Counted from the stretch's first letter, positions 1 to 7,828 are shown. The stretch is 64,000 nucleotides of DNA from Thiocapsa rosea (GCF_003634315.1 NZ_RBXL01000001.1:4630501-4694500), one strand, 5' to 3'. Numbers and translations: made by a program. Notes: generated by a model not told the origin, from the letters alone.

Positions 1-906
1 ATAGGGGTTGATGTCGACGCCGTGGATGGCGTCGAGCGCGCGCTGGACCAGGGCGCGGGCGTTGGTGGCGGGCTCGCGCTGCTGCCAGTCGTCGAACAGA
101 CGCTGGAAGGCGCTCAGCAGGAAGTGACCCGAGCCGCAGGTGGGGTCGATCAGCTTGAGCCCCGGCAGACCGAAGGCGGCCTTGGCCGGCTCCAGGGTGT
201 GATCGAGGATGAAGCGCTCGACGAACTCGGGGGTCTGGAGCAAGGCATAGCGCTTGCGCACGCTCTCGGAAAGATCTTGGTAGAGATCGCCGAGGAAGCG
301 GGTGTCCAGGCCCCCGTCGGGGCGGGCGTCGGTGAAGTCGTGGATGATCTCGCCGGTTGCGGGGTCGAGCCGCTGGAAGAAGTCGATCAGGGCCTTCGCA
401 CCGTCGGCCGAGAGCGGGAGCTGCCAGAGCGGGTTGTGGGCGCGGTCGAGCAGCTCGGCCATCGCGGGCAGGGTCGCCAACTCCTCGAAGACGGAGAGCA
501 GATAGTCGCGCTCGGCATGGGTGGGATGTTCCGCGAAATAGACGCTCTGCCGGTCCTTTGCCTGTTGCAGGGCGCCCTGCCCCGTTCTCCTGCCCGCGCC
601 ATCGGCCGAGCCATCCCCCGAGCTGTCCGCCGGCCCCGAGATCAGCGGCGCCTCCAGCAACCGGTTGTCCTCCAGAAAGCGGATGAAGACGCCGGTCAGC
701 ACCCACGCCGCGGCGGCCTGGGTGATCTGCGCCTCGCGCCAGGCGACAAAATGCTCCGCGGTGCGGTTCGCCTCCCGCGCCTTGGCGTACTCGGCCTCGA
801 GGTGCGCCTCCAGCTCCGGTCGGGTGCGGGTGTAGGCGAGGATGTCCTGCTCCAGCCGGGGCAGCAGGGATTGGAGGTCGGCGAGGAGCCGTTGGGGTTG
901 GATCAT
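1..906 (-). CDS. pglX: BREX type 2 adenine-specific DNA methyltransferase PglX, N-terminal 302 residues (3' end outside window)
   Basis: PglX is the N6-adenine methyltransferase of BREX type 2 (phage growth limitation) systems. The frame is open from an ATG at 906 to the left edge. The visible part has the N-terminal helical region typical of BREX-2 PglX, with FIRFLEDN near residue 75, RDYLLSVFEEL near 133 and LLQTPEFVERFIL near 222. Next comes SAM-binding motif I, DPTCGSGHF, at residues 254-262, and then HGVDINPY. A Gly/Ser/Asp-rich stretch at about residues 91-110 looks like a low-complexity insertion. The paralogous kinase gene pglW lies upstream on the same strand, as expected, but about 1 kb of toxin-antitoxin remnants and a hexanucleotide repeat separate the two. 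The assignment rests on remembered family sequence, so type 2 rather than another BREX type is likely but not proved. The C-terminal target-recognition part cannot be seen. Confidence 0.85.
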   Translation of the reverse strand, partial: MIQPQRLLADLQSLLPRLEQDILAYTRTRPELEAHLEAEYAKAREANRTAEHFVAWREAQITQAAAAWVLTGVFIRFLEDNRLLEAPLISGPADSSGDGSADGAGRRTGQGALQQAKDRQSVYFAEHPTHAERDYLLSVFEELATLPAMAELLDRAHNPLWQLPLSADGAKALIDFFQRLDPATGEIIHDFTDARPDGGLDTRFLGDLYQDLSESVRKRYALLQTPEFVERFILDHTLEPAKAAFGLPGLKLIDPTCGSGHFLLSAFQRLFDDWQQREPATNARALVQRALDAIHGVDINPY

Positions 907-955
907 CTGGCTCTCACCAAGTCACGCGTCAGAATCAATCGAGCACCGACTCTAA

Positions 956-989
<34 letters not shown>

Positions 990-1002
990 ATCGGACACTC
1001 CA

Positions 1003-1149
1003 TCAAGCATTCCAGACGGCATGATCGCCACGTGCGACGGCGGCCATCAATGAGGTCGCCTGTTCCGTACCGGCTTCGCGCTCCGGATCCAGGAAGAGCC
1101 ACTTGATGATGACGCTGGCGTCGATGACCAGGATGAAGGAGGGCGTCAT
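1003..1149 (-). pseudogene. VapC-family PIN-domain toxin, N-terminal fragment
   Basis: The 48-residue frame begins with a PIN-domain first strand and acidic residue (LVIDASVIIKWLF) followed by DPEREAG and a helix ending in HAVW. This matches the first third of VapC ribonuclease toxins of about 135 residues. It stops at a TGA (1003-1005) just before the GTTGTC repeat, so the remaining two thirds, with the other catalytic acids, are missing and the protein should be inactive. Its ATG overlaps the stop of the preceding frame by 4 nt (ATGA), the arrangement of a toxin translated with its partner. The truncation point next to the repeat suggests that the repeat marks a deletion or insertion junction. 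Confidence 0.75.
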
Positions 1150-1382
1150 GGACGACCGGATTCGCGTGCCGCGCGAGCGACGGCGTCGGTCAATGCCGGA
1201 CGTGAGGGACGAGCCTCCGTGAGCTGCTCGAAGGCCGCTTGTCGACGGCGCCGCTGCTCAGCCTCGGCGATGGCCTGCTGCATCCTCTGGGTCTTCTTGA
1301 CAAAGGCCCGAACAATCACGACCCGCCGTTCCCGCACCGTGACGTCGATCGCGCGCGAGACCGGCGGATTGAGCGCGAGCAA
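1146..1382 (-). pseudogene. HigB/Gp49-like toxin remnant upstream of vapC fragment
   Basis: This is a 78-residue frame with a TTG as the only upstream start. Its middle part (RVVIVRAFVKKTQ and the following Ala/Glu/Arg helix) resembles the C-terminal strand and helix of HigB/Gp49-type RelE-fold toxins. The N-terminal half of such a toxin is absent, since an in-frame TAG lies four codons before the TTG. The C-terminal tail (about residues 45-78) does not match that family and ends in an ATGA overlap with the vapC fragment. It may therefore be a chimera made by deletion, or an unrelated VapC partner. I see no intact DNA-binding antitoxin fold. The call is tentative. Confidence 0.4.
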
Positions 1383-1442
1383 GCCAAGCGCCTACGCGGC
1401 GAGCGGGCGTCGCCGATTTGCGGTACCAACCGGACTCGAGGG

Positions 1443-1655
1443 TCAGGCGGCGACTTCCACGTATTCAACCTGGCTTTTCGGGACGGGAGGTGTGATTCCA
1501 TCTTCTCGCATACCCTCCAAGTGGAAGGCAATCGCCTCCTTGATTTCCTTCGCGGCTTCCTCGACCGTTGTCCCCGTGGCAATGCAGCCGGGAAGATCAG
1601 GAACGTAGGCGGAAAAATTGCCTGCTGCTTTTTCGATGACGATGGCATAGCGCAT
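1443..1655 (-). CDS. hicB: HicB-family antitoxin
   Basis: HicB antitoxins neutralise the HicA mRNA interferase and usually autoregulate the operon. The 70-residue protein from ATG 1655 starts with MRYAIVIEKA and continues with YVPDLPGC, the signature of the partly degraded RNase H-like HicB fold. A helix EEAAKEIKEAIAFHLEGM follows at about residues 31-48. No C-terminal helix-turn-helix or ribbon-helix-helix is evident, so this is the short HicB form. A GTG five codons upstream could also start it, but the ATG matches family N-termini. It lies directly after a broken hicA (5 nt between the hicA stop and the hicB start). It now appears to be an antitoxin without an active partner at this locus. 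Confidence 0.8.
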   Translation of the reverse strand: MRYAIVIEKAAGNFSAYVPDLPGCIATGTTVEEAAKEIKEAIAFHLEGMREDGITPPVPKSQVEYVEVAA

Positions 1656-1660
1656 GACGC

Positions 1661-1843
1661 TCACTTCCAACCTGCTTGTTTAAAAACACTGTTCTTGGTT
1701 CCCGGTGCCACATCATCGCTTGGTTTTCCGGAAACCGTCACGCGACCTGGCTTGGTCGGGTGCTTAAATTAACGATGGCTTCCCTTCGTGGCAACCAGGT
1801 ACCAGCCGTCATCTTTGAGCAGGCTCAAGATTTCGGAGAGGAA
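1661..1843 (-). pseudogene. hicA: HicA mRNA interferase pseudogene with in-frame stop
   Basis: HicA toxins are double-stranded-RNA-binding-fold mRNA interferases of about 60 residues with a catalytic His in GSH. The frame reads LLKDDGWYLVATKGSHR, then a TAA at 1769-1771, then FKHPTKPGRVTV and a typical HicA end through FKQAGWK. The TAA sits where the family usually has Gln (GSHRQFKHP), a single-base CAA-to-TAA change. The first codons are also missing, because the frame is cut at a perfect 26-nt palindrome (1844-1869). The gene therefore has two independent lesions. The intact hicB follows immediately. Confidence 0.85.
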
Positions 1844-1869
1844 GTAGGGGCGACTTAAGTCGCCCCTAC
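1844..1869. repeat. Perfect 26-nt palindrome at the broken hicA 5' end
   Basis: The sequence from GTAGGGGCGACTT to its exact reverse complement is a perfect inverted repeat centred on CTTAAG. It replaces the first codons of hicA. A related shorter pair of palindromes with a GACTGAAGTC-type core lies at 7177-7219, so this looks like one member of a dispersed palindromic repeat family. Confidence 0.85.
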
Positions 1870-1916
1870 ACGCCGGTAGATCCTTATCCTGGAAATCGCC
1901 TTAATGGCCATGCCCG

Positions 1917-4900
1917 TTACGCTGCTCCACCTTGGCGACCAATTGGATGGGGCTGCGCTTCGGCGGAAAGGAGCCAAGCACTCGGGATGCGCGCAAACTC
2001 GCGACTGCCGGCTCCGCTCGGAACGCTGACACGCTCGATCACGTCGCCGGCGGTCGCGGTGTCGTTGGCGATGAGCAGCAGCAGGGCCTGTGCCTGCGGG
2101 TCGTCCTGCAGATGGCTGCGCAGGTCGCCGAGCCAGGTGTCGATGAGGCCGTAGCGGGCCATGAGTCCGGGATCGGTGAGCAGCACCGGGCGGCGTGCTG
2201 CTTTGAGTTCATCGGCCATGGCCGGCAGGACCCGCCGCACCAGCCCTTGCAGGCGTGACCAATCGACGCTGCGCGGATCGGCGGCGTCGGCCTTGAGCAC
2301 GACCTGCCAGTCGGGAGGATTGGCCATGCCGTCGCACAGTCCGTGGAGATGGCGCAACAGCAGCGCATCGAAGCTGACGATCTGCAGCGCGAAGATCTCG
2401 GCCAGGCGCTGCTGCGCGTGCCGCCACAGCGTGGGCCGGACCGACAGGGCCAGGAAGCGGGCGGAGTCGAGTGCGTTGCGGACGATCCGATCGAACTGCG
2501 CAAGCTCACGGGCGGCGGCGATGTTGCCCGCGTCCTGCCGGGTATAGTGGACGCTGGTTGGCGTGGCGGCGATGGTGCTGCCGCCGTAGCCGAGCAAGCC
2601 GGACCGCGGCAGGCAGTAGGCACCGCGCTGGTCGCCGTGCTCGGCCTTGGCGTCCCAGACGAAGCCCAGGTCGAGGCGCTGCAGCAGGGCGTCGAGCTGC
2701 GGCCGTCCGGGCAGCGGCCGGGCATCGGGGTAGCGGCCCTGGATACGATCCTGGATCTGTGCGACGGAGAGCGCACCGCTCCCCAGCAGGGCGCTTTGGG
2801 CCAGCTCGATGCTGCGCTCGGCGGACATGCCCTTGGGATAGATCTCGGCCCGGCTCGACAGCGCGGCCGACTGCGAGGCGGCCACGGCCAGGCGCAGCAG
2901 ACGGTGGTTGCTGAGACCGGCGAAGGAGTCCGGCGCCGGGATGGCGCGGATCCGTTCCAAGGCGCGCACCGGCGAGAGCAGGGGCTGCTGCTCGGCGCAT
3001 TCGTCGGCGAGTTGGCTCAGCGCCTCGGCGTAGTCGGCCAGCTCCTCGCCCCGTCCCTGCGTGTCGTCGGCGATCAGGATGCGCTTGCCGCAACGGCGCA
3101 GGATCCAGCGCGACTGCCGACGCGCCAGCTCGGTCTCGACGGCGGCGCGCACCACGGCCCGTGCCCAGCGCTCGCGCGTTGGCGAGGGCTGGACCGAGCC
3201 GCGACGCAGCAGGATGGCCTCGGCCAGCTCGACCGCGGTCATGACGCCGCCCTGATCTTCAAGGAGCTTGGCGATGTCGTGGCGCAACTGGGTGATGTAA
3301 CGGTTCTTGCCCCACTGCGCCAAGACGCGTGTTTGCAGATCGCGGACCTGCGCGGTCTCGATGCCGATCTCGGCGCCGAGGGTGATCAGCGTGGGCCAGT
3401 GGACGGCGTCCGCGGCCCTGTCGGTGTCCGCATCGAGCCGGCCCAGGTATTCGTTGAGGAAACGCTGTCGGGCCTCGTCGGTCGATTTGGATTGGGGCGG
3501 CAGGATGCCGCGCATCAGTTGGTCGACGCTGATCGCAAGTCCATTGCCCGCCATCGGGACCGGGGCGATCGGCTCGCGGGCGTTCTCGGAGGGGGCGAGG
3601 CTGGCCTGCAGCCGGGCGATCAGCTCGGAGAGCTCGCGGCGGGTCTGGGTGCCGACGCCCGTCATACGGACCAGCTCGTTGCGCGGCAGGCGGATGAGGT
3701 CTTCGACGCGGTTGATGTTGAGCCGGGTCAGGGTATCGAGCGCTTGGGCAGAGAGCGGAAGCAGGCCGATCTGGGTGTCGAGCTGGGCGTCGTCGATCGG
3801 GCAACGCTGCGCCGTGTCGCTCGCGCCCCGGTTCGACCCGGGGTCGATGCCGGCGTGCAGCGTGACGTCGCGCTTGGCTTGATCGAAGCGTTGACGCCAG
3901 GCGCGGCGCATCTCTTCGGCGTTGCCGAAGCGCGCCTTGACATCGCGGGCCAGGGCCGTGCGGAAGAAGCCCGCCATGCCCTCGCGCAGGCTCGGATCGA
4001 AGACGGCGGGGTCGATCTCCAGGGCGCCTTCGATCAGCGAGGGCAGCCCCTCGCCTTCCGCCCACGTCGGCAGCCTGCCGGTCGCCATCTCGTAGAGCGT
4101 CAGGGCGGCGGAGAAGCGCTCGGCATAGTCGTCCCAGCGCCGGCGCCCGGGATCGCGGATGAAGGGGTCCATATAGGCCAGGGTGCCGGCGGTGAAGTTC
4201 TCGGGGCTGATGCCGGCGAGTGAGAAATCAAACAGCACCAGGTGGAGCTGGCTGCCCTGCTTCATCAGGCCGATGTTCTCGGGCTTGATGTCGCGGTGCG
4301 AAATGCCCTTGTCCTCCAGATGGCAGAGTGCGCTCAGGAGGTCGTCGCCGAAGCGCTCCAGCAGCTCGAGCTGAATGGGGCCGAGCTTACGCAGGCGCTC
4401 GGCCAGGGTGCCTTCGGCGGCATGGTCGAGGAGCAATCCGGTGTGGCCGAGGAAGTCCCGTGTCTCGTGGTAGGCGATGATGGCCTGATGCCGGAGCTTC
4501 TGCAGGGTCTCGCCTTCGTGTCGCAAACGCGGGTTGTGCTCGGCGTCGGCGGCCAGCTTGAGCACCCGTTCCTGACCCCGGTCCTGGACAACGAAGGCGA
4601 CCGCGCTGGCACCGCGCCCGAGACGTTTGGTCACCAGGATGCCGCCTTCGAAGGTGTCGCCGGGGAGCGCCGCGGCCGGATCGGCGCGGCGCTCGCTGTC
4701 GGGACGGCTCATCTCGTCCTCGACCAAATCCAGATAGTCGAGGAATTCCCCGACCGAGCCCATGCGGCTGCCGGTGTCCGGGTGGGTGGCGTACTGGATG
4801 AGGTCCTGCAGGTCGCTGCCGGCACCCTCGAGCGCGTCGGTGACCTGCAGACCCTTGCCGCGGCTGAGCTTGTCCTGCAGCTCCAGATCGTTCGCGGCGG

Positions 4901-6173
4901 GCGGCTGGCCGGTAAAGAGCAGATAGGCGATGGCGCCGAGCGAGAAGACATCGAGATAGACGCTGTCGCTCACGGCAGCCCCCGCGGCCTCGGCATGGGC
5001 CTCGAGCGCGAGATAAGGCCCGGCCTCATCCTGGATGACGCGGCTGAGATGACTCAAGGCCGTGAGTGCGTGCGTTTCGGTGTCCTGTGCGCGCCGTGCG
5101 GTCGCCCAGTTGCCGATCTTGATGCCGAGGCGACCCAAGTCGTTTTTATGGACGTAGATGCTCTGCGGGCTCAGCGCCCGGTGATAGAGCCGCTTGCCGT
5201 GGGCGAACCGCACGGCCTCGGCGATCTGGCGCATCAGGCTCAGCGCATCCAGGATCTCCAGCCGCTGTCCGGCGCCGAGTCCGACGAGAAAGTGATCCAG
5301 ACGCACCGCCGAGGGGTCGTGCTCGTAGACCAGCGCCGGCCCTTGGTCGTGCTGCTGGTAGTCGCGCGCCTGGAGGATGCCCGGATGCTCGATGCCTTCA
5401 AGGAGGCGAAACTCCAGCCGGGCGGCCTTGCGCAGGGTCTCGGCGTCCTGCTCGGATTTGCCGTGGGTGAGATAGATGCGAATGCGCCGCTGGATGCCGG
5501 TCTCGGAGTGGGTCGCGAGCCAGTCCTGGACATGATCTGCCTCGTCGAGCAGGGTGTTCAGCGCATAGAGACCGACACGCCGCGCGCGCATGCATTCCTT
5601 GATGCCGGCCTCTTCCAGGGCGCGCGCGACGGCCTTGGAGAGGGGGCGATCGAGCTGGCGATGTGTCCGGGTGCTGTCGATGCGGCGCAGCGCGTCCATG
5701 ACGGTCTTGCGGGTACAGACCTGCAGACGCGCCGGCCCTTGGAGCGTGTTGATCACGTTCTCGGCGGAGAGGAAGACGAGCGTCTCGATGAAGGGCATCC
5801 GCTCTTTCGATTGGCCGGCGCCGACATGGGCCGAGCGCTGGCTCTCGAGCAGTGATTTGAGCTTTTTGGCCTTGCGCTCGGCGAGCAGACGCGGGTTGTC
5901 GAAGACGCGGCGACGCCCCTCATGGGTCCAGATCCAGGCGCCGGCGTCGCCGCCGATCTCGCCGGGATGGGACTTGATCTCGACGAGGAAGAGCCCCTTC
6001 GGCGTGAGGACGAGGGTGTCGACCTCGTTGATGGACCCGTCCAGGGCGATGAACTCGAAGTTGGCCCAAGCCCGATAGGGCTCGTGATCGGGCAACTGTT
6101 CCTTCAGAAAGGCCAGCGCCTCGCGTTCCCAGGCGTAATCCGAGGGGGTGATCTGCTTCCAGAGCTTATTCAT
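1917..6173 (-). CDS. pglW: BREX type 2 serine/threonine kinase PglW, with NERD domain, tandem kinase domains and an alpha-CTD-like module
   Basis: PglW is the large kinase of BREX type 2. The 1418-residue product opens with a NERD nuclease-related domain (about residues 35-110: NEVDTLVLTPKGLFLVEIK, with Glu50, Asp52, Glu65 and Lys67 in PD-(D/E)xK-like positions). A first kinase-like domain (about 230-490) has HRA in place of HRD at 331-333 and GNW in place of DFG at 354-356, so it is probably a pseudokinase. A second kinase domain (about 508-770) keeps a Gly-rich loop (LGRGASAVAF, 518-527), Lys539, HRDIKPEN (626-633) and DFS (649-651). Residues about 804-857 resemble the RNA polymerase alpha C-terminal domain. 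A winged-helix-like segment follows near 965-990 and then a long C-terminal region. The ATG directly abuts the stop codon of the Uma2 stub (TGAATG). The length fits the family. Confidence 0.88.
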   Translation of the reverse strand: MNKLWKQITPSDYAWEREALAFLKEQLPDHEPYRAWANFEFIALDGSINEVDTLVLTPKGLFLVEIKSHPGEIGGDAGAWIWTHEGRRRVFDNPRLLAERKAKKLKSLLESQRSAHVGAGQSKERMPFIETLVFLSAENVINTLQGPARLQVCTRKTVMDALRRIDSTRTHRQLDRPLSKAVARALEEAGIKECMRARRVGLYALNTLLDEADHVQDWLATHSETGIQRRIRIYLTHGKSEQDAETLRKAARLEFRLLEGIEHPGILQARDYQQHDQGPALVYEHDPSAVRLDHFLVGLGAGQRLEILDALSLMRQIAEAVRFAHGKRLYHRALSPQSIYVHKNDLGRLGIKIGNWATARRAQDTETHALTALSHLSRVIQDEAGPYLALEAHAEAAGAAVSDSVYLDVFSLGAIAYLLFTGQPPAANDLELQDKLSRGKGLQVTDALEGAGSDLQDLIQYATHPDTGSRMGSVGEFLDYLDLVEDEMSRPDSERRADPAAALPGDTFEGGILVTKRLGRGASAVAFVVQDRGQERVLKLAADAEHNPRLRHEGETLQKLRHQAIIAYHETRDFLGHTGLLLDHAAEGTLAERLRKLGPIQLELLERFGDDLLSALCHLEDKGISHRDIKPENIGLMKQGSQLHLVLFDFSLAGISPENFTAGTLAYMDPFIRDPGRRRWDDYAERFSAALTLYEMATGRLPTWAEGEGLPSLIEGALEIDPAVFDPSLREGMAGFFRTALARDVKARFGNAEEMRRAWRQRFDQAKRDVTLHAGIDPGSNRGASDTAQRCPIDDAQLDTQIGLLPLSAQALDTLTRLNINRVEDLIRLPRNELVRMTGVGTQTRRELSELIARLQASLAPSENAREPIAPVPMAGNGLAISVDQLMRGILPPQSKSTDEARQRFLNEYLGRLDADTDRAADAVHWPTLITLGAEIGIETAQVRDLQTRVLAQWGKNRYITQLRHDIAKLLEDQGGVMTAVELAEAILLRRGSVQPSPTRERWARAVVRAAVETELARRQSRWILRRCGKRILIADDTQGRGEELADYAEALSQLADECAEQQPLLSPVRALERIRAIPAPDSFAGLSNHRLLRLAVAASQSAALSSRAEIYPKGMSAERSIELAQSALLGSGALSVAQIQDRIQGRYPDARPLPGRPQLDALLQRLDLGFVWDAKAEHGDQRGAYCLPRSGLLGYGGSTIAATPTSVHYTRQDAGNIAAARELAQFDRIVRNALDSARFLALSVRPTLWRHAQQRLAEIFALQIVSFDALLLRHLHGLCDGMANPPDWQVVLKADAADPRSVDWSRLQGLVRRVLPAMADELKAARRPVLLTDPGLMARYGLIDTWLGDLRSHLQDDPQAQALLLLIANDTATAGDVIERVSVPSGAGSREFARIPSAWLLSAEAQPHPIGRQGGAA

Positions 6174-6290
6174 TCAAGATGCGTCGAGTGTCCTGATCGC
6201 CAACGGCATCCCCTGAATCAGCTCCCAATCGCCCTCCCAGCGTCGGTAATCGTCGAGGCTATAGTGTTCGATCAGCGGCCGGATCGGCAT
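6174..6290 (-). pseudogene. Uma2-family (DUF820) nuclease, N-terminal stub of 38 residues
   Basis: Uma2 proteins are PD-(D/E)xK-fold putative endonucleases of about 190 residues. This frame has only the first 38: a start at 6290, then YSLDDYRRWEGDWELIQGMP, which matches the Uma2 N-terminal SYADYLxWPExxRWELIDGxP pattern. After PLAIRTLDAS it meets a TGA that is immediately followed by the pglW ATG. All catalytic residues would lie in the missing part. The stub may persist as a short leader that couples translation into pglW, but that is inference. Confidence 0.7.
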
Positions 6291-6357
6291 GAGCAGCACT
6301 CCGAAGATTCTTAACAGGCGGTTTTAGACCCGCCTGGTGGTTTTCGTCAATGTCGGA

Positions 6358-7035
6358 TCAATTGAGCATCGGACCCGGTGCGCTCGATGCCGGATCACCG
6401 CCGGTATGCTCGGCGAAGGCGCGTACCAGCTCCGAGAGCTGACGATCCCCGTACCGAACCAGCGCACGGGTGAGCTGGCGCCGACGGATGTTCTGCGTGC
6501 GGGCATCGATAAGCTCGAGGTACGCGGCCTGGGCTGCAAGATCGTCGCGCAGATCGGCAGAGGGGTCGACGGCATCGTCCGGCCAGATGACCGACGCCGC
6601 CGGGTGGTCTCCCGAGAGGGACCGAGGTGCAGCGGGTTTCTTTCGCTGATTCGCGAATCGATCGACCTCGACCAGTCGGGTCAGGGCATCGGCGAGCGCT
6701 CCTGTCGAATCGGCAAGGCGTTGCTGCAATCCGTGCAGGAGTGCCGTCTCGCGGGCGGAGTGCACCAGAATCGCTCCCTTGCGCGCGATGACGGCGAGCA
6801 GCGTTTCGACCATCTCGCGGCGCGGGTCGAGTCCCCGGGTATCGAGGAATCCGAACTGGTCGATCAGACCCTGCTCGGTCTCGACATGGCAAGACCATTG
6901 GTACGGAAGTGGCTCCGAGGGCTGGACGCCGCTCGACACCGGCAGCGGGGTGTCCAGCGTGCCGATACTCAGATAGTGGCGCGGGAAGGCAATGTCACGC
7001 GGGAAAGTGGGGTTGGAGGGCTGGCGAGTAGTCAT
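6358..7035 (-). CDS. DUF2779-like protein, divergent and lacking catalytic acids
   Basis: The 225-residue product from ATG 7035 aligns by eye with the DUF2779 domain, a predicted RNase H/DnaQ-like nuclease. It has FPRHYLSIGTLDTPLP where the family has a P-x-YLDxET-x-x-x-AIP strand, then LPYQWSCHVE, LDPRREMVETLL, and GAILVHSARETALL for GSIxVYNxxFE. At the end, LVRYGDRQLSEL stands where the family has LxYCxxDTxAM. The acidic residues of YLDxET and YCxxDT are gone, and the middle third is collapsed to about 70 residues. It is either a decaying copy or a domain adapted to a non-catalytic role. The frame stays open upstream through the GTTGTC repeat, but that part is repeat-derived. It lies upstream of pglW on the same strand. 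Confidence 0.55.
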   Translation of the reverse strand: MTTRQPSNPTFPRDIAFPRHYLSIGTLDTPLPVSSGVQPSEPLPYQWSCHVETEQGLIDQFGFLDTRGLDPRREMVETLLAVIARKGAILVHSARETALLHGLQQRLADSTGALADALTRLVEVDRFANQRKKPAAPRSLSGDHPAASVIWPDDAVDPSADLRDDLAAQAAYLELIDARTQNIRRRQLTRALVRYGDRQLSELVRAFAEHTGGDPASSAPGPMLN

Positions 7036-7176
7036 GATCCTTAGACTCCGGTCCGTTGTGCGGGGAAGTCGCGCTGGCCGCGATCCGAGACATTTTCGCT
7101 CGGCAGGCGTGCGCGATGGACCTAGAGTGCACTCATGACGCGACAGGTCTTGTCGCACGCCCGAGCGCGCCCGCGC

Positions 7177-7219
7177 GGCGGACTGAAGTCCGCCTCCCCG
7201 GGGGCCGACTGAAGTCGGC
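7177..7219. repeat. Two tandem palindromes with ACTGAAGT core
   Basis: GGCGGACTGAAGTCCGCC (7177-7194) and GCCGACTGAAGTCGGC (7204-7219) are each near-perfect palindromes separated by a C/G-rich linker. They belong with the palindrome at 1844-1869 in overall design. Confidence 0.75.
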
Positions 7220-7314
7220 GTACCCGGGCGGTCGCTGGACACTGCGGATGTGGCCAAAACGATGATCGAGGCCGGCCACCTGCCACCGTGTAAGAGGTCA
7301 GTTGAGCACCGAAC

Positions 7315-7373
7315 CGTCGTTGTCGTTGTCGTTGTCGTTGTCGTAATCGTGATCGACAACGACAACGACAACG
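7315..7373. repeat. GTTGTC hexanucleotide hairpin (copy H2)
   Basis: About four copies of GTTGTC are followed by a short spacer (TAATCGTGATC) and about four copies of the reverse complement GACAAC, ending 52 nt before the stop of the DUF2784 gene. The two arms can pair over more than 20 bp. The position is consistent with a strong RNA or DNA hairpin 3' of that gene. Confidence 0.9.
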
Positions 7374-7425
7374 ACGGTAAAGCTATCCTCTCGTCGGGTT
7401 GTTCTCCTTATTTTCGAACCCGTTC

Positions 7426-7806
7426 CTACCGGCGTCGGCTGCTGCGCCGACTGCGTTTGCGCCGGAGGTATCCGTAGATAAGCCCGTTGCCGGTTAAGAG
7501 GGCGAGTCCGAGCAGGATCTGGGTCCCGCGGGTCAGGCCGGGAGGGTAGATCAGAGGCACGATGTAATGGTCGATGAAGCCGCCGTTGTAGCCGCCCTCG
7601 CCTGCTGCAAGGCGCCATTGGATCTCGAGCGGGGTGAGCGGGCAGACGAAACCGCCGAGTTCGATGGCGATGCCCCAGAACAGACATGGCAGATGCAGGT
7701 AGGCCACGGCCGGCCACCGCAACGCCAAGAGTCCGCCGAGCGCGACGAAGGCGATGAAGAGCGCGTGCAGCAGGACGAGTCCATCGGCGACGAGGCTCGG
7801 ATTCAT
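7426..7806 (-). CDS. DUF2784 family membrane protein
   Basis: This small inner-membrane protein of unknown function has 126 residues from ATG 7806. A longer frame exists, but the chosen Met is followed at once by NPSLVADGLVLLHALFIAFVALGG, the family N-terminus. Three to four hydrophobic segments are visible, with the family motif CPLTPLEIQWRLAAGEGGY in the middle and HYIVPLIYPPGL after it. The Arg/Ser-rich C-terminal tail is probably cytoplasmic. It starts 22 nt after the stop of the cyclase gene on the same strand, so the two may be co-transcribed. Confidence 0.85.
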   Translation of the reverse strand: MNPSLVADGLVLLHALFIAFVALGGLLALRWPAVAYLHLPCLFWGIAIELGGFVCPLTPLEIQWRLAAGEGGYNGGFIDHYIVPLIYPPGLTRGTQILLGLALLTGNGLIYGYLRRKRSRRSSRRR

Positions 7807-7828
7807 GGGACCGGGACCCGCTTTTCGC

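Larger units (their letters stand above)
7036..7425. other. Gene-free 390-nt boundary between BREX island and DUF2784 gene
   Basis: No supportable gene is seen here. The stretch holds two tandem palindromes (7177-7219) and a GTTGTC hairpin locus (7315-7373). It appears to be the right border of the defence island. Confidence 0.6.

Noticed and set aside
1146-1382. Complete antitoxin for the VapC fragment
   Set aside because: The ATGA overlap suggests it, but the sequence resembles the end of a HigB toxin and has no DNA-binding fold, so I list it as a remnant.
2343-5855. Two long plus-strand frames of 626 and 537 codons
   Set aside because: Both are antisense to pglW and have no recognisable motif, while the minus strand has clear NERD and kinase domains.
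7250-7477. Frame with a poly-Val then Asn-Asp run
   Set aside because: It is the translation of the GTTGTC/GACAAC hairpin, not a protein gene.
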